In this document: in pieces, positions 8,368 through 16,751 of the stretch | Layout: each line of letters begins with the position of its first letter | Position numbering within the stretch: position 1 is the first letter of the stretch | Assembly: GCA_947165275.1 (NCBI GenBank) | Contig: CAMUZQ010000004.1 | Coordinates: forward strand, 18,951-82,950 | Length of the DNA stretch: 64,000 nucleotides | Source: an uncultured Lachnospiraceae bacterium | Lineage (GTDB): Bacteria > Bacillota > Clostridia > Lachnospirales > Lachnospiraceae | Direction of reading: 5' to 3' | The notes under the pieces: generated by a model | Databases searched by the model: none | What the model was told of the DNA's origin: nothing | What the model saw: the letters and a program-made list of their open reading frames with translations, nothing else | Position numbers and translations under genes: made by a program

Positions 8368-9702
8368 ATGCCCCAGATGTCACTTTTTGACAAAAGTATT
8401 CCCGAACCGCTTGCGGCCCGCCTCAGACCTACCGGTCTTGAGGAATACGTAGGGCAGGAGCATCTTATCGGTCCGGGAAAGGTACTGAGAAGGCTGATCG
8501 AAAACGACCAGATAACCTCCATGATATTCTGGGGGCCTCCGGGTGTCGGCAAGACCACTCTCGCGCAGATAATAGCACAGAGAACACAGGCACAGTTCAT
8601 TACTTTTTCGGCGGTTACCAGCGGTATCAAGGAGATAAAGGAGGTCATGCAGGAGGCCGACCGGATGAAAAGCTATGGACAGAAGACCATAGTTTTTGTC
8701 GATGAGATCCACAGATTCAACAAGGCACAGCAGGATGCCTTTCTTCCTTTTGTAGAGAGGGGGACCATCATCCTGATCGGAGCAACAACCGAGAATCCCT
8801 CCTTTGAGATCAACAGCGCTCTGCTTTCCAGATGTAAGGTTTTTGTACTGAAGGGGCTTACCAGGGATGACATCGTGAGGCTGCTCAAACAGGCGCTTAC
8901 GAGTCCCAGGGGCTTCGGCGGACAGAGGATAGATATAGAGGATGAGCTGGTGGAGATGATCGCCTCATTCTCAAACGGTGATGCGAGAATGGCTCTGTCC
9001 ACACTTGAGATGGCTGTTTTGAACGGGGATATGGATGCAGACGGAAATATCCTGATCACAAAGCAGACCATAGAACAGATCACGGGAAAGAAGGCGCTTC
9101 TTTATGATAAAAACGGAGAAGAGCATTATAATCTTATCTCGGCTCTTCATAAATCCATGAGAAATTCGGATCCTGACGCAGCGGTTTACTGGCTTTCAAG
9201 AATGCTGGAGGCGGGCGAGGATCCCATATATATAGCCAGAAGGGTTACCCGTTTTGCTGCTGAGGATGTAGGGCTTGCCGACCCGTATGCCATGACACTT
9301 GCGATATCCGCATATCAGGCATGCCATTTTATAGGTGTGCCGGAGTGTAATGTTCATCTTACAGAGGCTGTGATATATATGGCGCTGGCTCCGAAGTCCA
9401 ATGCCATGGAGACGGCATATCTTGCTGCCAGGGAGGATGCCCTGAATGATCTCGCCGAGCCGGTGCCCCTGGCCATACGTAATGCTCCGACCAGGCTTAT
9501 GGATGAGCTGGGATACGGCCATGGATATAAATATGCTCATGATTATGAGGAAAAGCTTACAGATCTGCAATGCCTTCCTGACAGACTGGCAGGTAAGGAA
9601 TACTATCACCCCGGGGACCAGGGCGAGGAGGTCAGATTCAGCAAGCGTCTGGAATATATAAAAAAATGGAAGGGGGAGCATGGCTTCCTGCGCGAGAAAT
9701 AG
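8368..9702 (+). CDS. rarA: Replication-associated recombination protein RarA (AAA+ ATPase)
   Basis: RarA/MgsA acts at stalled replication forks and is related to clamp-loader ATPases. The 444-residue product has Walker A GPPGVGKTT, Walker B IVFVDEIHRFN, sensor 1 IGATTENPSFE and the C-terminal oligomerisation region (VYWLSRMLEAGEDPIYIARR). The start at 8368 is chosen because AAGGAG lies 9 nt upstream and the family begins near SLFD. The track start at 8302 lies inside the previous gene and would add an unrelated extension. Confidence 0.93.
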   Translation: MPQMSLFDKSIPEPLAARLRPTGLEEYVGQEHLIGPGKVLRRLIENDQITSMIFWGPPGVGKTTLAQIIAQRTQAQFITFSAVTSGIKEIKEVMQEADRMKSYGQKTIVFVDEIHRFNKAQQDAFLPFVERGTIILIGATTENPSFEINSALLSRCKVFVLKGLTRDDIVRLLKQALTSPRGFGGQRIDIEDELVEMIASFSNGDARMALSTLEMAVLNGDMDADGNILITKQTIEQITGKKALLYDKNGEEHYNLISALHKSMRNSDPDAAVYWLSRMLEAGEDPIYIARRVTRFAAEDVGLADPYAMTLAISAYQACHFIGVPECNVHLTEAVIYMALAPKSNAMETAYLAAREDALNDLAEPVPLAIRNAPTRLMDELGYGHGYKYAHDYEEKLTDLQCLPDRLAGKEYYHPGDQGEEVRFSKRLEYIKKWKGEHGFLREK

Positions 9703-9714
9703 GAATCTCGCGCA
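9689..9714. terminator. Hairpin at the rarA 3' end between convergent genes
   Basis: Nine-bp arms TGCGCGAGA / TCTCGCGCA with an 8-nt loop span the rarA stop codon. No T-run follows on either strand, so it may stabilise 3' ends rather than terminate by itself. Confidence 0.45.
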
Positions 9715-9728
9715 AGAACTCCGCGTTG

Positions 9729-9941
9729 TCAGGATCTGACATATCTGCTGTTTCGGCCGTAGGTGATGTAATGCCTGTCCTCTGCACTGGATGAGGCAGT
9801 ATAGTAAGCTACCGTATCGTCAAACAGGGACTTCAGCTGCTCTTTCTTTTCTCTTTTCTTTTTTTCGTTTTCCCTTTTCTTATCTTCTTCATTTTTGATA
9901 TATTCGGAGAAGACTACGGGGGTGATCATTTCTGTATTCAT
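9729..9941 (-). CDS. Small charged protein of unknown function
   Basis: This 70-residue frame is supported by a near-perfect ribosome site (AAAGGAGG) 9 nt before its ATG, which is unlikely for a shadow ORF. The middle (about 18-38) is almost all Lys and Glu and should form a single charged helix or short coiled coil; the C terminus is Tyr, Ser and Arg rich. No domain, signal peptide or membrane segment is recognised. It is convergent with rarA and divergent from the phosphopantetheinyl transferase gene. A TATAAT on the minus strand at 10006-10001 could be its -10. Confidence 0.6.
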   Translation of the reverse strand: MNTEMITPVVFSEYIKNEEDKKRENEKKKREKKEQLKSLFDDTVAYYTASSSAEDRHYITYGRNSRYVRS

Positions 9942-10047
9942 CTGTACTGCCTCCTTTCGTATTTGATGTGTGATCTGCAGTGTAAAACACCGGTCCTTAT
10001 ATTATATATATCGGCTTGTTCCGGTGCTTTCGGCACAGCATGTTTTC

Positions 10048-10056
10048 TGATATAGT
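10048..10056 (+). promoter_or_regulatory. Predicted extended -10 promoter of the PPTase gene
   Basis: TGATATAGT matches an extended -10 (TGn plus TATAGT) about 70 bp before the start codon. A convincing -35 is not seen. The leader that follows is GC-rich with complementary runs (CCGCCGGAC against GTCCGG). Confidence 0.35.
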
Positions 10057-10124
10057 AGACAAAACCCGCAGGAAGCCGCCGGACCGCCTGTGCAGCTGCT
10101 CAGTCCGGCAGATAAAGAGGTAAA

Positions 10125-10844
10125 ATGGCGATAAAAGTTTATATAGCAGATTATAAAAAGCTCGGAATAGACAAAAACTGGCAGGAGCTTCTTCCATATC
10201 TTACCGGGGATGAAAGAGAGAAGGTCCTGCGGTACAGGTTTGATGAAGATAAGATAAGGTCTCTGACGGGAGTCTGTCTCATAAGATCGGCAGCGGCGGA
10301 AAGGTTTCCGGGTGAGACTGTATCCATAATGAAGACGGATAAGGGAAAGCCGTACTTAAGCGGCAGGACCGGTTATGAGTTCAATCTGTCACATTCCGGA
10401 GATCTTATAGTTCTGGCGGTGGATGAGCTTCCGGTAGGGATAGATGTGGAGCAGATAAAGGATAAAAACTGGGAGATATTTCACAGATATCTCACTGATG
10501 AGGAGATGTCGATGATAAGGGGATCAGATGATCCGCCAGCCGTTTTTTTCGAAGTCTGGACTGTCAGAGAGGCCTTTTCCAAAGAGGAGGGTCAGGGCCT
10601 TTCGATACTCGACAGTATATTCAGTATGGATTATCACGAAAAGACCGTAAGCTATAACGGCAAAAAGCTGTATTTCAGAACAGAAAAATACAGTTCATCG
10701 GATGAATACAGGATAAGTCTCTGTTCCCGGAGGCGCCTGGATGATGTGACAATGGAATATCTGGACATATGGGATTGGGAGAGGAGGATAGGCCTGATAA
10801 GACAAGGAAACGGGAGTTCACAGAATCTTCACAAAAATTATTAG
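10125..10844 (+). CDS. 4'-phosphopantetheinyl transferase, Sfp type
   Basis: This enzyme transfers the phosphopantetheine arm of CoA to a carrier-protein serine. The 239-residue two-lobed protein has the Mg-binding motif GIDVEQI (about residue 105) and the second signature VWTVREAFSKEEGQG (about 145-160; WTxKEA with Arg replacing Lys). The upstream NLSHSGDL is the substrate-contact motif. Sfp-type enzymes serve fatty-acid, polyketide or non-ribosomal peptide carriers. No such cluster is in the window, so the partner is elsewhere. The stop codon lies within the CIRCE operator of the next gene. Confidence 0.88.
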   Translation: MAIKVYIADYKKLGIDKNWQELLPYLTGDEREKVLRYRFDEDKIRSLTGVCLIRSAAAERFPGETVSIMKTDKGKPYLSGRTGYEFNLSHSGDLIVLAVDELPVGIDVEQIKDKNWEIFHRYLTDEEMSMIRGSDDPPAVFFEVWTVREAFSKEEGQGLSILDSIFSMDYHEKTVSYNGKKLYFRTEKYSSSDEYRISLCSRRRLDDVTMEYLDIWDWERRIGLIRQGNGSSQNLHKNY

Positions 10845-10867
10845 CACTCACCCTTGACGAGTGCTAA
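10841..10867 (+). promoter_or_regulatory. CIRCE operator (HrcA site) of hsp20
   Basis: TTAGCACTC-N9-GAGTGCTAA is an exact match to the CIRCE consensus bound by the HrcA heat-shock repressor. It begins on the last codons of the upstream gene and covers the -35 of the promoter below. Confidence 0.97.
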
Positions 10868-10882
10868 TAAAAGTGGTATAAC
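10854..10882 (+). promoter_or_regulatory. Sigma-A promoter of hsp20 embedded in CIRCE
   Basis: TTGACG (inside the CIRCE spacer and right arm) and TATAAC are 17 bp apart. HrcA bound at CIRCE would occlude the -35. The leader from this promoter to the ATG is about 170 nt and contains complementary blocks ATCAGTCC / GGACTGAT and CCGGG / CCCGG. Confidence 0.75.
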
Positions 10883-11058
10883 ATAATCAGTCCAAGGGAA
10901 ACGGAGGACAGAGAAACAATTGACGAGATGCCACGTTGCCGGGACTGATGCCCGGGGCGGACGGGAAGAAACAAAAGAAAAAAAACCCGTGCAGACAGTC
11001 TTAGAGCAGAGACCGGACTTCGGAGGCAAATACATATTCATTTAAGGAGGACACGATT

Positions 11059-11511
11059 ATGTTGTACACACCCAGTATTTTAAGAACAAATCTTTTTAAC
11101 GATCTTTTTGATGATGATCTTTTTACAAGACCCTTCAGTCATCTCGACAGCTTCCAGGGTAATGCGGGAGAGCTTATGAGGACAGATGTAAGGGAAGACA
11201 AGGATTCATATGAGCTTCAGATGAGTCTTCCCGGGATAGACAAGAAGGACATCAAGGCATCTCTGAAGGACGGATATATGACGATCAATGCTTCCACGGC
11301 AAAAAGCAGCGATGAGAAGGATAAGGATCTCCACTACATCCGCAGAGAGAGGTATCAGGGTTCAGTAAGCAGGACCTTCTACGTAGGCGAGGCTGTTAAG
11401 GAGGAGGATATCAAGGCCAGATTTGAAAACGGCATCCTTACCCTCACCGTACCGAAGAAGGTTGAAGAGCCTAAGGTAGAAGAGCAGAAATATATCGCTA
11501 TAGAGGGCTGA
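11059..11511 (+). CDS. Small heat-shock protein, Hsp20/alpha-crystallin family
   Basis: An ATP-independent holdase that binds unfolding proteins. The 150-residue protein has a short N-terminal arm (residues 1-40, Phe-rich FNDLFDDDLF), an alpha-crystallin domain (about 42-135: MSLPGIDKKDI, the arch near RRERYQGSVSRTF, and the closing GILTLTVPK) and a short C-terminal tail. The ribosome site is excellent (AAGGAGG, 9 nt). Regulation by HrcA is indicated by the CIRCE element, unusual in that this operator is best known for groESL and dnaK operons. A strong terminator follows, so it is a single-gene unit. Confidence 0.95.
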   Translation: MLYTPSILRTNLFNDLFDDDLFTRPFSHLDSFQGNAGELMRTDVREDKDSYELQMSLPGIDKKDIKASLKDGYMTINASTAKSSDEKDKDLHYIRRERYQGSVSRTFYVGEAVKEEDIKARFENGILTLTVPKKVEEPKVEEQKYIAIEG

Positions 11512-11569
11512 TGCTTCCCTTTACAGCAGAATAAAGCATCAGGATCAGCGAAAAGCTGCTTATCATAAA

Positions 11570-11610
11570 GACCCGCCCGGAGCAATACTCCGGACGGGTC
11601 ACTTTTTTAT
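11570..11610 (+). terminator. Rho-independent terminator of hsp20
   Basis: Stem GACCCGCCCGGAG / CTCCGGACGGGTC with a 5-nt loop and one internal mismatch, then ACTTTTTT. Confidence 0.9.
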
Positions 11611-11618
11611 AAATATTT

Positions 11619-11626
11619 GGTATAAT
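11619..11626 (+). promoter_or_regulatory. Predicted extended -10 promoter of the GH9 gene
   Basis: TGGTATAAT is an extended -10 about 75 bp before the chosen GH9 start; the -35 region is occupied by the hsp20 terminator and is poor. Confidence 0.4.
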
Positions 11627-11698
11627 AGTATGATTACGATGTCAATATTATCGTTCAGTGACAGAGCAGAAAAGAAGTATAGATCAGGGGGAATCTGT

Positions 11699-13531
11699 AT
11701 GATATCGGTAAACGAGACGGGGTTTCTGCCGCATGTTGTAAAGCTTGCTGTAAGTGATAAGGACGGCAGCTTTTACATAGTGGATGACAATGAGAGGGAG
11801 CAGCTTAAAACCGGAGTGGTTTCAGTATATGCAGGTTATGATGAAACAGCCGGTCATGATGTATACAGGCTTGATTTTTCGGGAGTGAGTGATCCCGGTA
11901 TCTATCATATAGAATCGGAGGATGGAGAGCGTTCCGCATCCTTTAAGGTAGAACCGCATGTATACAGGACACTTAAGAATTCGCTGCTCAAGGCCTTTTA
12001 TTTTCGCAGGTGCGGCTGTGAGCTTCCGCGCAGGCATGCAGGTCCTTTTGAGAGAGGGACATGCCATAACGGACCGATAAAGCTCCTCGGGACAGATGAA
12101 ATATATCCTCTGCATAAGGGATGGCATGACGCGGGGGATTTTGGAAGGTATGCAAGTGCCGGGGCCGTAGCCGCAGCGCATATGCTGTATGCTTATGAGC
12201 TTTTTCCCGAGGCGTTTTCAGAGGAGGTGAATATACCGGAATCCGGAAACGGGATACCGGATATATTGAATGAATGCAGATATGAACTGGAATTCCTGAG
12301 CGAGATGCAGGATGAGGACGGCGGAGTACATCACAAAGCCACCCCTCTGGTCTTCTGCGGATATATTATGCCGGAGGAGGAAAAAGGGGATCAGTTTGTA
12401 TTTCCGGTCACGAGCATGTCAACGGCGGATTTTGCGGCCGTAATGTGCATAGCATCCAGAGTATATGAAAAGTACGATCCGGCCTTTGCGAGGAACTGTA
12501 TGCATCAGGCATATATGGCCGGACAGTGGCTTATGTCCCATCCGGATAATACCGATTTCCATAATCCTGAGGGCTGTATCACGGGTGAGTATACAGATGA
12601 ATCGGACACGGATGAAAGGATGTGGGCGTATGCCGAGCTGATGAGGACTGACCATGATATCATACAGGACAGAGACAGATCCCTGATGGCGGCAGCGGCA
12701 CAGAAGGAATCCAGGCAGGATAAATATACGGAGCATTTTATTGAGGAGCTGAATAAATATACAGAAGATCACCCGCATGCGGACGGCAGGAGTATTGACG
12801 ACGGCTTCGGATGGCAGGATGTATCGATGTTTGCTGCAGTGGCAGTGATATTTGATCCGCTGAATACCGCCGGCGATGAAATGAGAGAACGCATGACGGA
12901 GATGCTAAGGGAAAGAGCGGATGCCTTTGTTGAGATGCAGGAGGAAGGATATCCGCTGTCGATGGTAAGACAGGATTTTGTCTGGGGAAGCAATATGGTT
13001 GTATCAAACAGAGCCGATATACTGGTTCTTGCAGGTCTGGCATTGAAGCAGAAACTGGAGCTGTCTGAAGGAGCGATCCGGACTGAAAAGGTGCATAATG
13101 TGAAGGCCGTCCAGCTTTCATATCACGACAGGAAGAAGACAGGAGGAGAGAGGCTGTCGGATGCGGAGAGGGATGAGCTGCAGCTTGACAGGGAGGTGTA
13201 TGAGGAAGCGGCATTGAACCAGCTTCATTATTTACTCGGAATGAATGCCATGGATATTTCATATGTGACAGGCTTTGGCGATCATGCCTTCAAGGATCCT
13301 CACAACAGGGTAACCGTGGCAGATAAGGTAGGGAGTCCTATCCCCGGAGAGGTTTCGGGAGGACCGTGTACATTACTTGCGGATGAAGAAATAAAAAAGC
13401 ATGCAGATCCGAATACTCCGCCTCAAAAATGCTATGTAGATGATCATATGAGCTACAGTACCAATGAAGTGGCGATATACTGGAACTCTTCACTGCTTTT
13501 TTTAACAGCATATTTTGACAGACAGCAGTAA
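11699..13531 (+). CDS. Glycoside hydrolase family 9, cytoplasmic cellodextrinase/glucanase
   Basis: This GH9 inverting beta-glucanase has 610 residues. An N-terminal Ig-like domain (about 1-85, starting VNETGFLPH) precedes the (alpha/alpha)6 catalytic domain. GWHDAGDFGRY carries the two catalytic-base region aspartates, and the C-terminal STNEVAIYWN carries the proton-donor Glu. There is no signal peptide and no carbohydrate-binding module or dockerin. It therefore probably acts inside the cell on imported cello-oligosaccharides, as known for cellodextrinases of rumen Butyrivibrio. The ATG at 11699 is chosen for the AGGGGGA site 5-6 nt upstream; the track start at 11630 lies almost on the transcription start. 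A charged insertion (about residues 320-360) is unusually hydrophilic. Confidence 0.88.
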   Translation: MISVNETGFLPHVVKLAVSDKDGSFYIVDDNEREQLKTGVVSVYAGYDETAGHDVYRLDFSGVSDPGIYHIESEDGERSASFKVEPHVYRTLKNSLLKAFYFRRCGCELPRRHAGPFERGTCHNGPIKLLGTDEIYPLHKGWHDAGDFGRYASAGAVAAAHMLYAYELFPEAFSEEVNIPESGNGIPDILNECRYELEFLSEMQDEDGGVHHKATPLVFCGYIMPEEEKGDQFVFPVTSMSTADFAAVMCIASRVYEKYDPAFARNCMHQAYMAGQWLMSHPDNTDFHNPEGCITGEYTDESDTDERMWAYAELMRTDHDIIQDRDRSLMAAAAQKESRQDKYTEHFIEELNKYTEDHPHADGRSIDDGFGWQDVSMFAAVAVIFDPLNTAGDEMRERMTEMLRERADAFVEMQEEGYPLSMVRQDFVWGSNMVVSNRADILVLAGLALKQKLELSEGAIRTEKVHNVKAVQLSYHDRKKTGGERLSDAERDELQLDREVYEEAALNQLHYLLGMNAMDISYVTGFGDHAFKDPHNRVTVADKVGSPIPGEVSGGPCTLLADEEIKKHADPNTPPQKCYVDDHMSYSTNEVAIYWNSSLLFLTAYFDRQQ

Positions 13532-13536
13532 CAGGC

Positions 13537-14838
13537 ATGAATAAAACTGTTGCTTTTCACAATCTGGGATGTAAGGTAAATTCATATGAAACGGAGATGA
13601 TGATAAAGGCTCTGGCAAAAAAAGGTTTTATCATCGTCCCATTCGATCAGAGATCGGATATATGTATAATAAATACCTGTTCCGTAACGAATATCGCTGA
13701 CAGAAAATCCCGGCAGATGATACACAGGGCAAGATCGGCAAATCCGGACTCTGTCATAGTCGCAGCAGGCTGCTATGTCAATACCCACGGAGAAAACGAA
13801 GTTACAGCCGAAGGCGTTGATATCTGTGTCGTAAATGAGCAGAAAAAGAATATAGCTGATATTCTGGAAAGATATCTGAAGGAAAGGAATCTGAAAGAAT
13901 CCTCAGGAAACGAGGCTTCCCCGGATATCTCAGGCAGAGGCATTTTCCATACGCGCTGCTTTATAAAGGTTCAGGACGGCTGCGACCAGTTCTGTACATA
14001 CTGTATTATCCCATATGCAAGGGGAAGGATATGCTCGAGACCTGTAAATGAGGTAACGGATGAGATAAGGCAGTATGTTGATCTGGGATACAGGGAATTC
14101 GTCCCGACGGGCATACATATCTCTTCATACGGGAAAGACAGGCCGGAGGACGGAGAGGATCTTCTGGAGCTTATGAAAGGGATCTCCAGGGTCGAGGGAG
14201 TGGAGCGGATAAGGCTCAGCTCGCTTGAACCAAGGCTTATCACGGAGGAATTTGCCGACGGGCTCTCTCAGATACGTCAGATCTGCCCTCACTTCCACCT
14301 GAGCCTGCAGTCCGGCTCCGATCCGGTTCTGAAAAGAATGAATCGCCGTTATACTACAGACGAATATATGCAGGGGGTTGATATACTCAGAAAGTATTTT
14401 ACCGATCCTGCTGTCACTACTGACTTAATAACGGGTTTTCCGGGGGAAACGGAGGAGGAATTCAGCGAGACGGTTGAATTCGTAAAAAAAGCAGGATTCT
14501 ACGAAACACACATATTTAAATATTCCAGACGCAAAGGTACAGCTGCCGACCGGATGGAAGGACAGCTGTCCGAAAAGATAAAGCATGAAAGATCCTCGGT
14601 ATTGCTTGAGATAAACAAAAAGCAGAAGCGGGTTTTTGAGGACAGGCATATAGCCGCGGGAGCTAATCATGAGGTGCTCTTTGAGGATGTGGAGGAAGTG
14701 GACGGGCGCTCATACAGGGCAGGCTATACCGGAGAGTATATAAAGGTGTACGGTAATGCTGCTGATCATGATATGGGAGAGATCGCTGCCGGGAGGATCA
14801 GGCGGCAGGGAAATATTATCTTATTTGAAGGAAATTGA
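13537..14838 (+). CDS. mtaB: tRNA t6A37 methylthiotransferase MtaB
   Basis: This radical-SAM enzyme converts t6A at position 37 of ANN-decoding tRNAs to ms2t6A. The 433-residue protein has the N-terminal UPF0004 domain beginning HNLGCKVNSYE with its three Fe-S cysteines (C at LGCKVN, NTCSVT, AAGCYV). The radical SAM motif CDQFCTYC follows in the centre, and a C-terminal TRAM-like region (about 370-433). LGCKVN is the hallmark separating MtaB from MiaB and RimO. It is followed within a few bases by a cysteine desulfurase, a plausible sulphur supplier, and by rsmE, making an RNA-modification operon. Confidence 0.93.
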   Translation: MNKTVAFHNLGCKVNSYETEMMIKALAKKGFIIVPFDQRSDICIINTCSVTNIADRKSRQMIHRARSANPDSVIVAAGCYVNTHGENEVTAEGVDICVVNEQKKNIADILERYLKERNLKESSGNEASPDISGRGIFHTRCFIKVQDGCDQFCTYCIIPYARGRICSRPVNEVTDEIRQYVDLGYREFVPTGIHISSYGKDRPEDGEDLLELMKGISRVEGVERIRLSSLEPRLITEEFADGLSQIRQICPHFHLSLQSGSDPVLKRMNRRYTTDEYMQGVDILRKYFTDPAVTTDLITGFPGETEEEFSETVEFVKKAGFYETHIFKYSRRKGTAADRMEGQLSEKIKHERSSVLLEINKKQKRVFEDRHIAAGANHEVLFEDVEEVDGRSYRAGYTGEYIKVYGNAADHDMGEIAAGRIRRQGNIILFEGN

Positions 14839-14840
14839 TC

Positions 14841-15983
14841 ATGGAATGCTATCTGGATAATTCAGCGACTACGAAGGCCGATCCGGATGTGGTTTCGCTT
14901 ATGCAGAAACTGATGCTTGAAGATTACGGCAATCCGTCCAGTCTTCACAGAAAAGGGTTTGAAGCAGAGAAATACATACGGGAAGCAAAGGCTACGCTGT
15001 CAAAGCTGCTCAAATGTAAAGAAAACGAGCTTATCTTCACCTCAGGCGGGACCGAGTCCGACAATATGGCATTAGCAGGAGCATATGCCGCGAACAGGAG
15101 ACGGGGGGCTCATATCATAACCACCGGGATAGAGCATCCCGCCGTGGCACAGACAGCGGCACATCTTGAGGAGCTCGGAGCCCGTATAGATTACCTGGAG
15201 GTGGATGCCAACGGGCATATAGACCTGTCGCAGCTGGAGTCGCTTCTGGATGACGAGACCGTCCTGGTTTCCGTCATGCATGTCAATAATGAAGTCGGTG
15301 CTGTGGAGCCTGTACATGAGATAGGGAAGCTCATACATGAGAAACAGCCTGAATGTCTCTTTCATGTGGATGACGTTCAGGGATTCGGAAAACTGAAGCT
15401 CATACCGGGGGAGGAGCATATCGATTTGCTTTCGGTCTCCTCACATAAGATACACGGACCCAAGGGAACAGGGCTTCTGTACAAATCCGGGAGGACAAAG
15501 CTGGCGCCGCTTATCTACGGCGGAGGGCATCAGGGAGGATACAGATCCGGAACCGAAAATGTACCGGGAACGGCAGGTTTTTCCCTGGCGGCAGATAAGA
15601 TGTATAAGGATATGGATGATGCCCTGGATAAGATGCAGAGGCTTCATGATCAGTTCATACGGGATATTTCAGGTATAGAAGATATAAAGATAAACGGCGG
15701 GGATGTGCCTTACATCATTTCTCTTTCCGTGAAGGATGTGCGGGCAGAGGTGCTGCTGCATGCTCTGGAGGATAAGGGAATATATGTGTCTGCCGGCTCT
15801 GCCTGCTCATCAAACAGACCGGCGGTATCTGCCACCCTGAAGGCGATGAAGGTGGAAAAATGGCAGCTTGATTCCACGATCCGGATCTCGCTGTCCCGTT
15901 ATAATACAGAAGATGAAATGAGCTATACGGCAGATCAGCTTAAAAGTATAATACCGGCCTTAAGAAGGTTCGTCAGAAGATAA
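14841..15983 (+). CDS. Cysteine desulfurase, NifS/IscS-like
   Basis: A PLP enzyme that releases sulphur from cysteine as a persulfide. The 380-residue protein has the PLP-lysine motif SSHKIHGPKGTG (about residue 200) and the active-site cysteine in SAGSACSSNRPA (about 320). The histidine of TGIEHPAV stacks on PLP. The ATG at 14841 follows GAAGGA; the track's TTG start would overlap mtaB by 4 nt. No iscU or thiI is adjacent, so its acceptor is unknown. Its position directly after mtaB suggests it feeds methylthiolation or the enzyme's Fe-S clusters. Confidence 0.9.
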   Translation: MECYLDNSATTKADPDVVSLMQKLMLEDYGNPSSLHRKGFEAEKYIREAKATLSKLLKCKENELIFTSGGTESDNMALAGAYAANRRRGAHIITTGIEHPAVAQTAAHLEELGARIDYLEVDANGHIDLSQLESLLDDETVLVSVMHVNNEVGAVEPVHEIGKLIHEKQPECLFHVDDVQGFGKLKLIPGEEHIDLLSVSSHKIHGPKGTGLLYKSGRTKLAPLIYGGGHQGGYRSGTENVPGTAGFSLAADKMYKDMDDALDKMQRLHDQFIRDISGIEDIKINGGDVPYIISLSVKDVRAEVLLHALEDKGIYVSAGSACSSNRPAVSATLKAMKVEKWQLDSTIRISLSRYNTEDEMSYTADQLKSIIPALRRFVRR

Positions 15984-16726
15984 TGAGCATGTATCATTTT
16001 TTTGCAGATCAGACGGATATATCGGACAGAGACATATATATCCGCGGTGATGATTACAATCATATAAAAAATGTCCTGAGGATGCATCCGGGTGAGGTGA
16101 TATCCGTTTCTGACGGGGTATCGGGAAAGGAATACAGATGTCATATCGAGGATTTTACCGCTGAAGCCGTGCACTGCAGGCTTGATTTTATAAAGGAGGC
16201 GGATACGGAGCTTCCTGTAAGGGTCCTGCTGTTTCAGTCACTTCCGAAGTCGGACAAGATGGAATTTGTGATACAAAAGGCCGTTGAATTAGGCGCAGCG
16301 GAGATCATTCCCGTGGCGTCCGAAAGATGTGTCGTAAAACTGGATGAAAAAAAGGCAGCTGCAAAGGTTAAAAGATGGAAAGGGATAGCAGAGGCAGCGG
16401 CCAAGCAGAGTAACCGGGGAATAGTGCCTGAGGTTACGGAGGTAATGGATTTCGATACAGCCTTAACATATGCCGGAAAATGTGATGTCAGACTGATCCC
16501 CTACGAGCTGGCAGAGGATTTTGAAAAGACCCGGCAGATAACTGACGGCATAAAAGAGGGACAGTCTGCAGCAGTCTTTATCGGTCCCGAGGGAGGGTAT
16601 GCCGAGGAGGAGATAGCAAAGGCACAGGAAAGGGGTGTCATACCGATAACTCTCGGGAGGAGGATATTGAGGACAGAGACGGCGGCCCTTGTTGTATTAT
16701 CATGGCTCGTCTATAAACTCGAATGA
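15983..16726 (+). CDS. rsmE: 16S rRNA m3U1498 methyltransferase RsmE
   Basis: A SPOUT-class SAM methyltransferase acting on U1498 in the decoding site of 16S rRNA. The 247-residue protein has the N-terminal PUA-like domain (about 1-70) and C-terminal knot motifs IGPEGGYAEEEI and LGRRILRTETA. The start overlaps the last base of the desulfurase stop (TAATG), so the mtaB-desulfurase-rsmE genes are one transcription unit. Confidence 0.93.
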   Translation: MSMYHFFADQTDISDRDIYIRGDDYNHIKNVLRMHPGEVISVSDGVSGKEYRCHIEDFTAEAVHCRLDFIKEADTELPVRVLLFQSLPKSDKMEFVIQKAVELGAAEIIPVASERCVVKLDEKKAAAKVKRWKGIAEAAAKQSNRGIVPEVTEVMDFDTALTYAGKCDVRLIPYELAEDFEKTRQITDGIKEGQSAAVFIGPEGGYAEEEIAKAQERGVIPITLGRRILRTETAALVVLSWLVYKLE

Positions 16727-16751
16727 TCCCGCTTCAGGGATGATCAGGATT

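Noticed and set aside
12738-13262. 174-aa minus-strand ORF, Pro/Ser/His-rich
   Set aside because: Composition typical of a shadow frame in a GC-rich gene; lies inside the GH9 gene.
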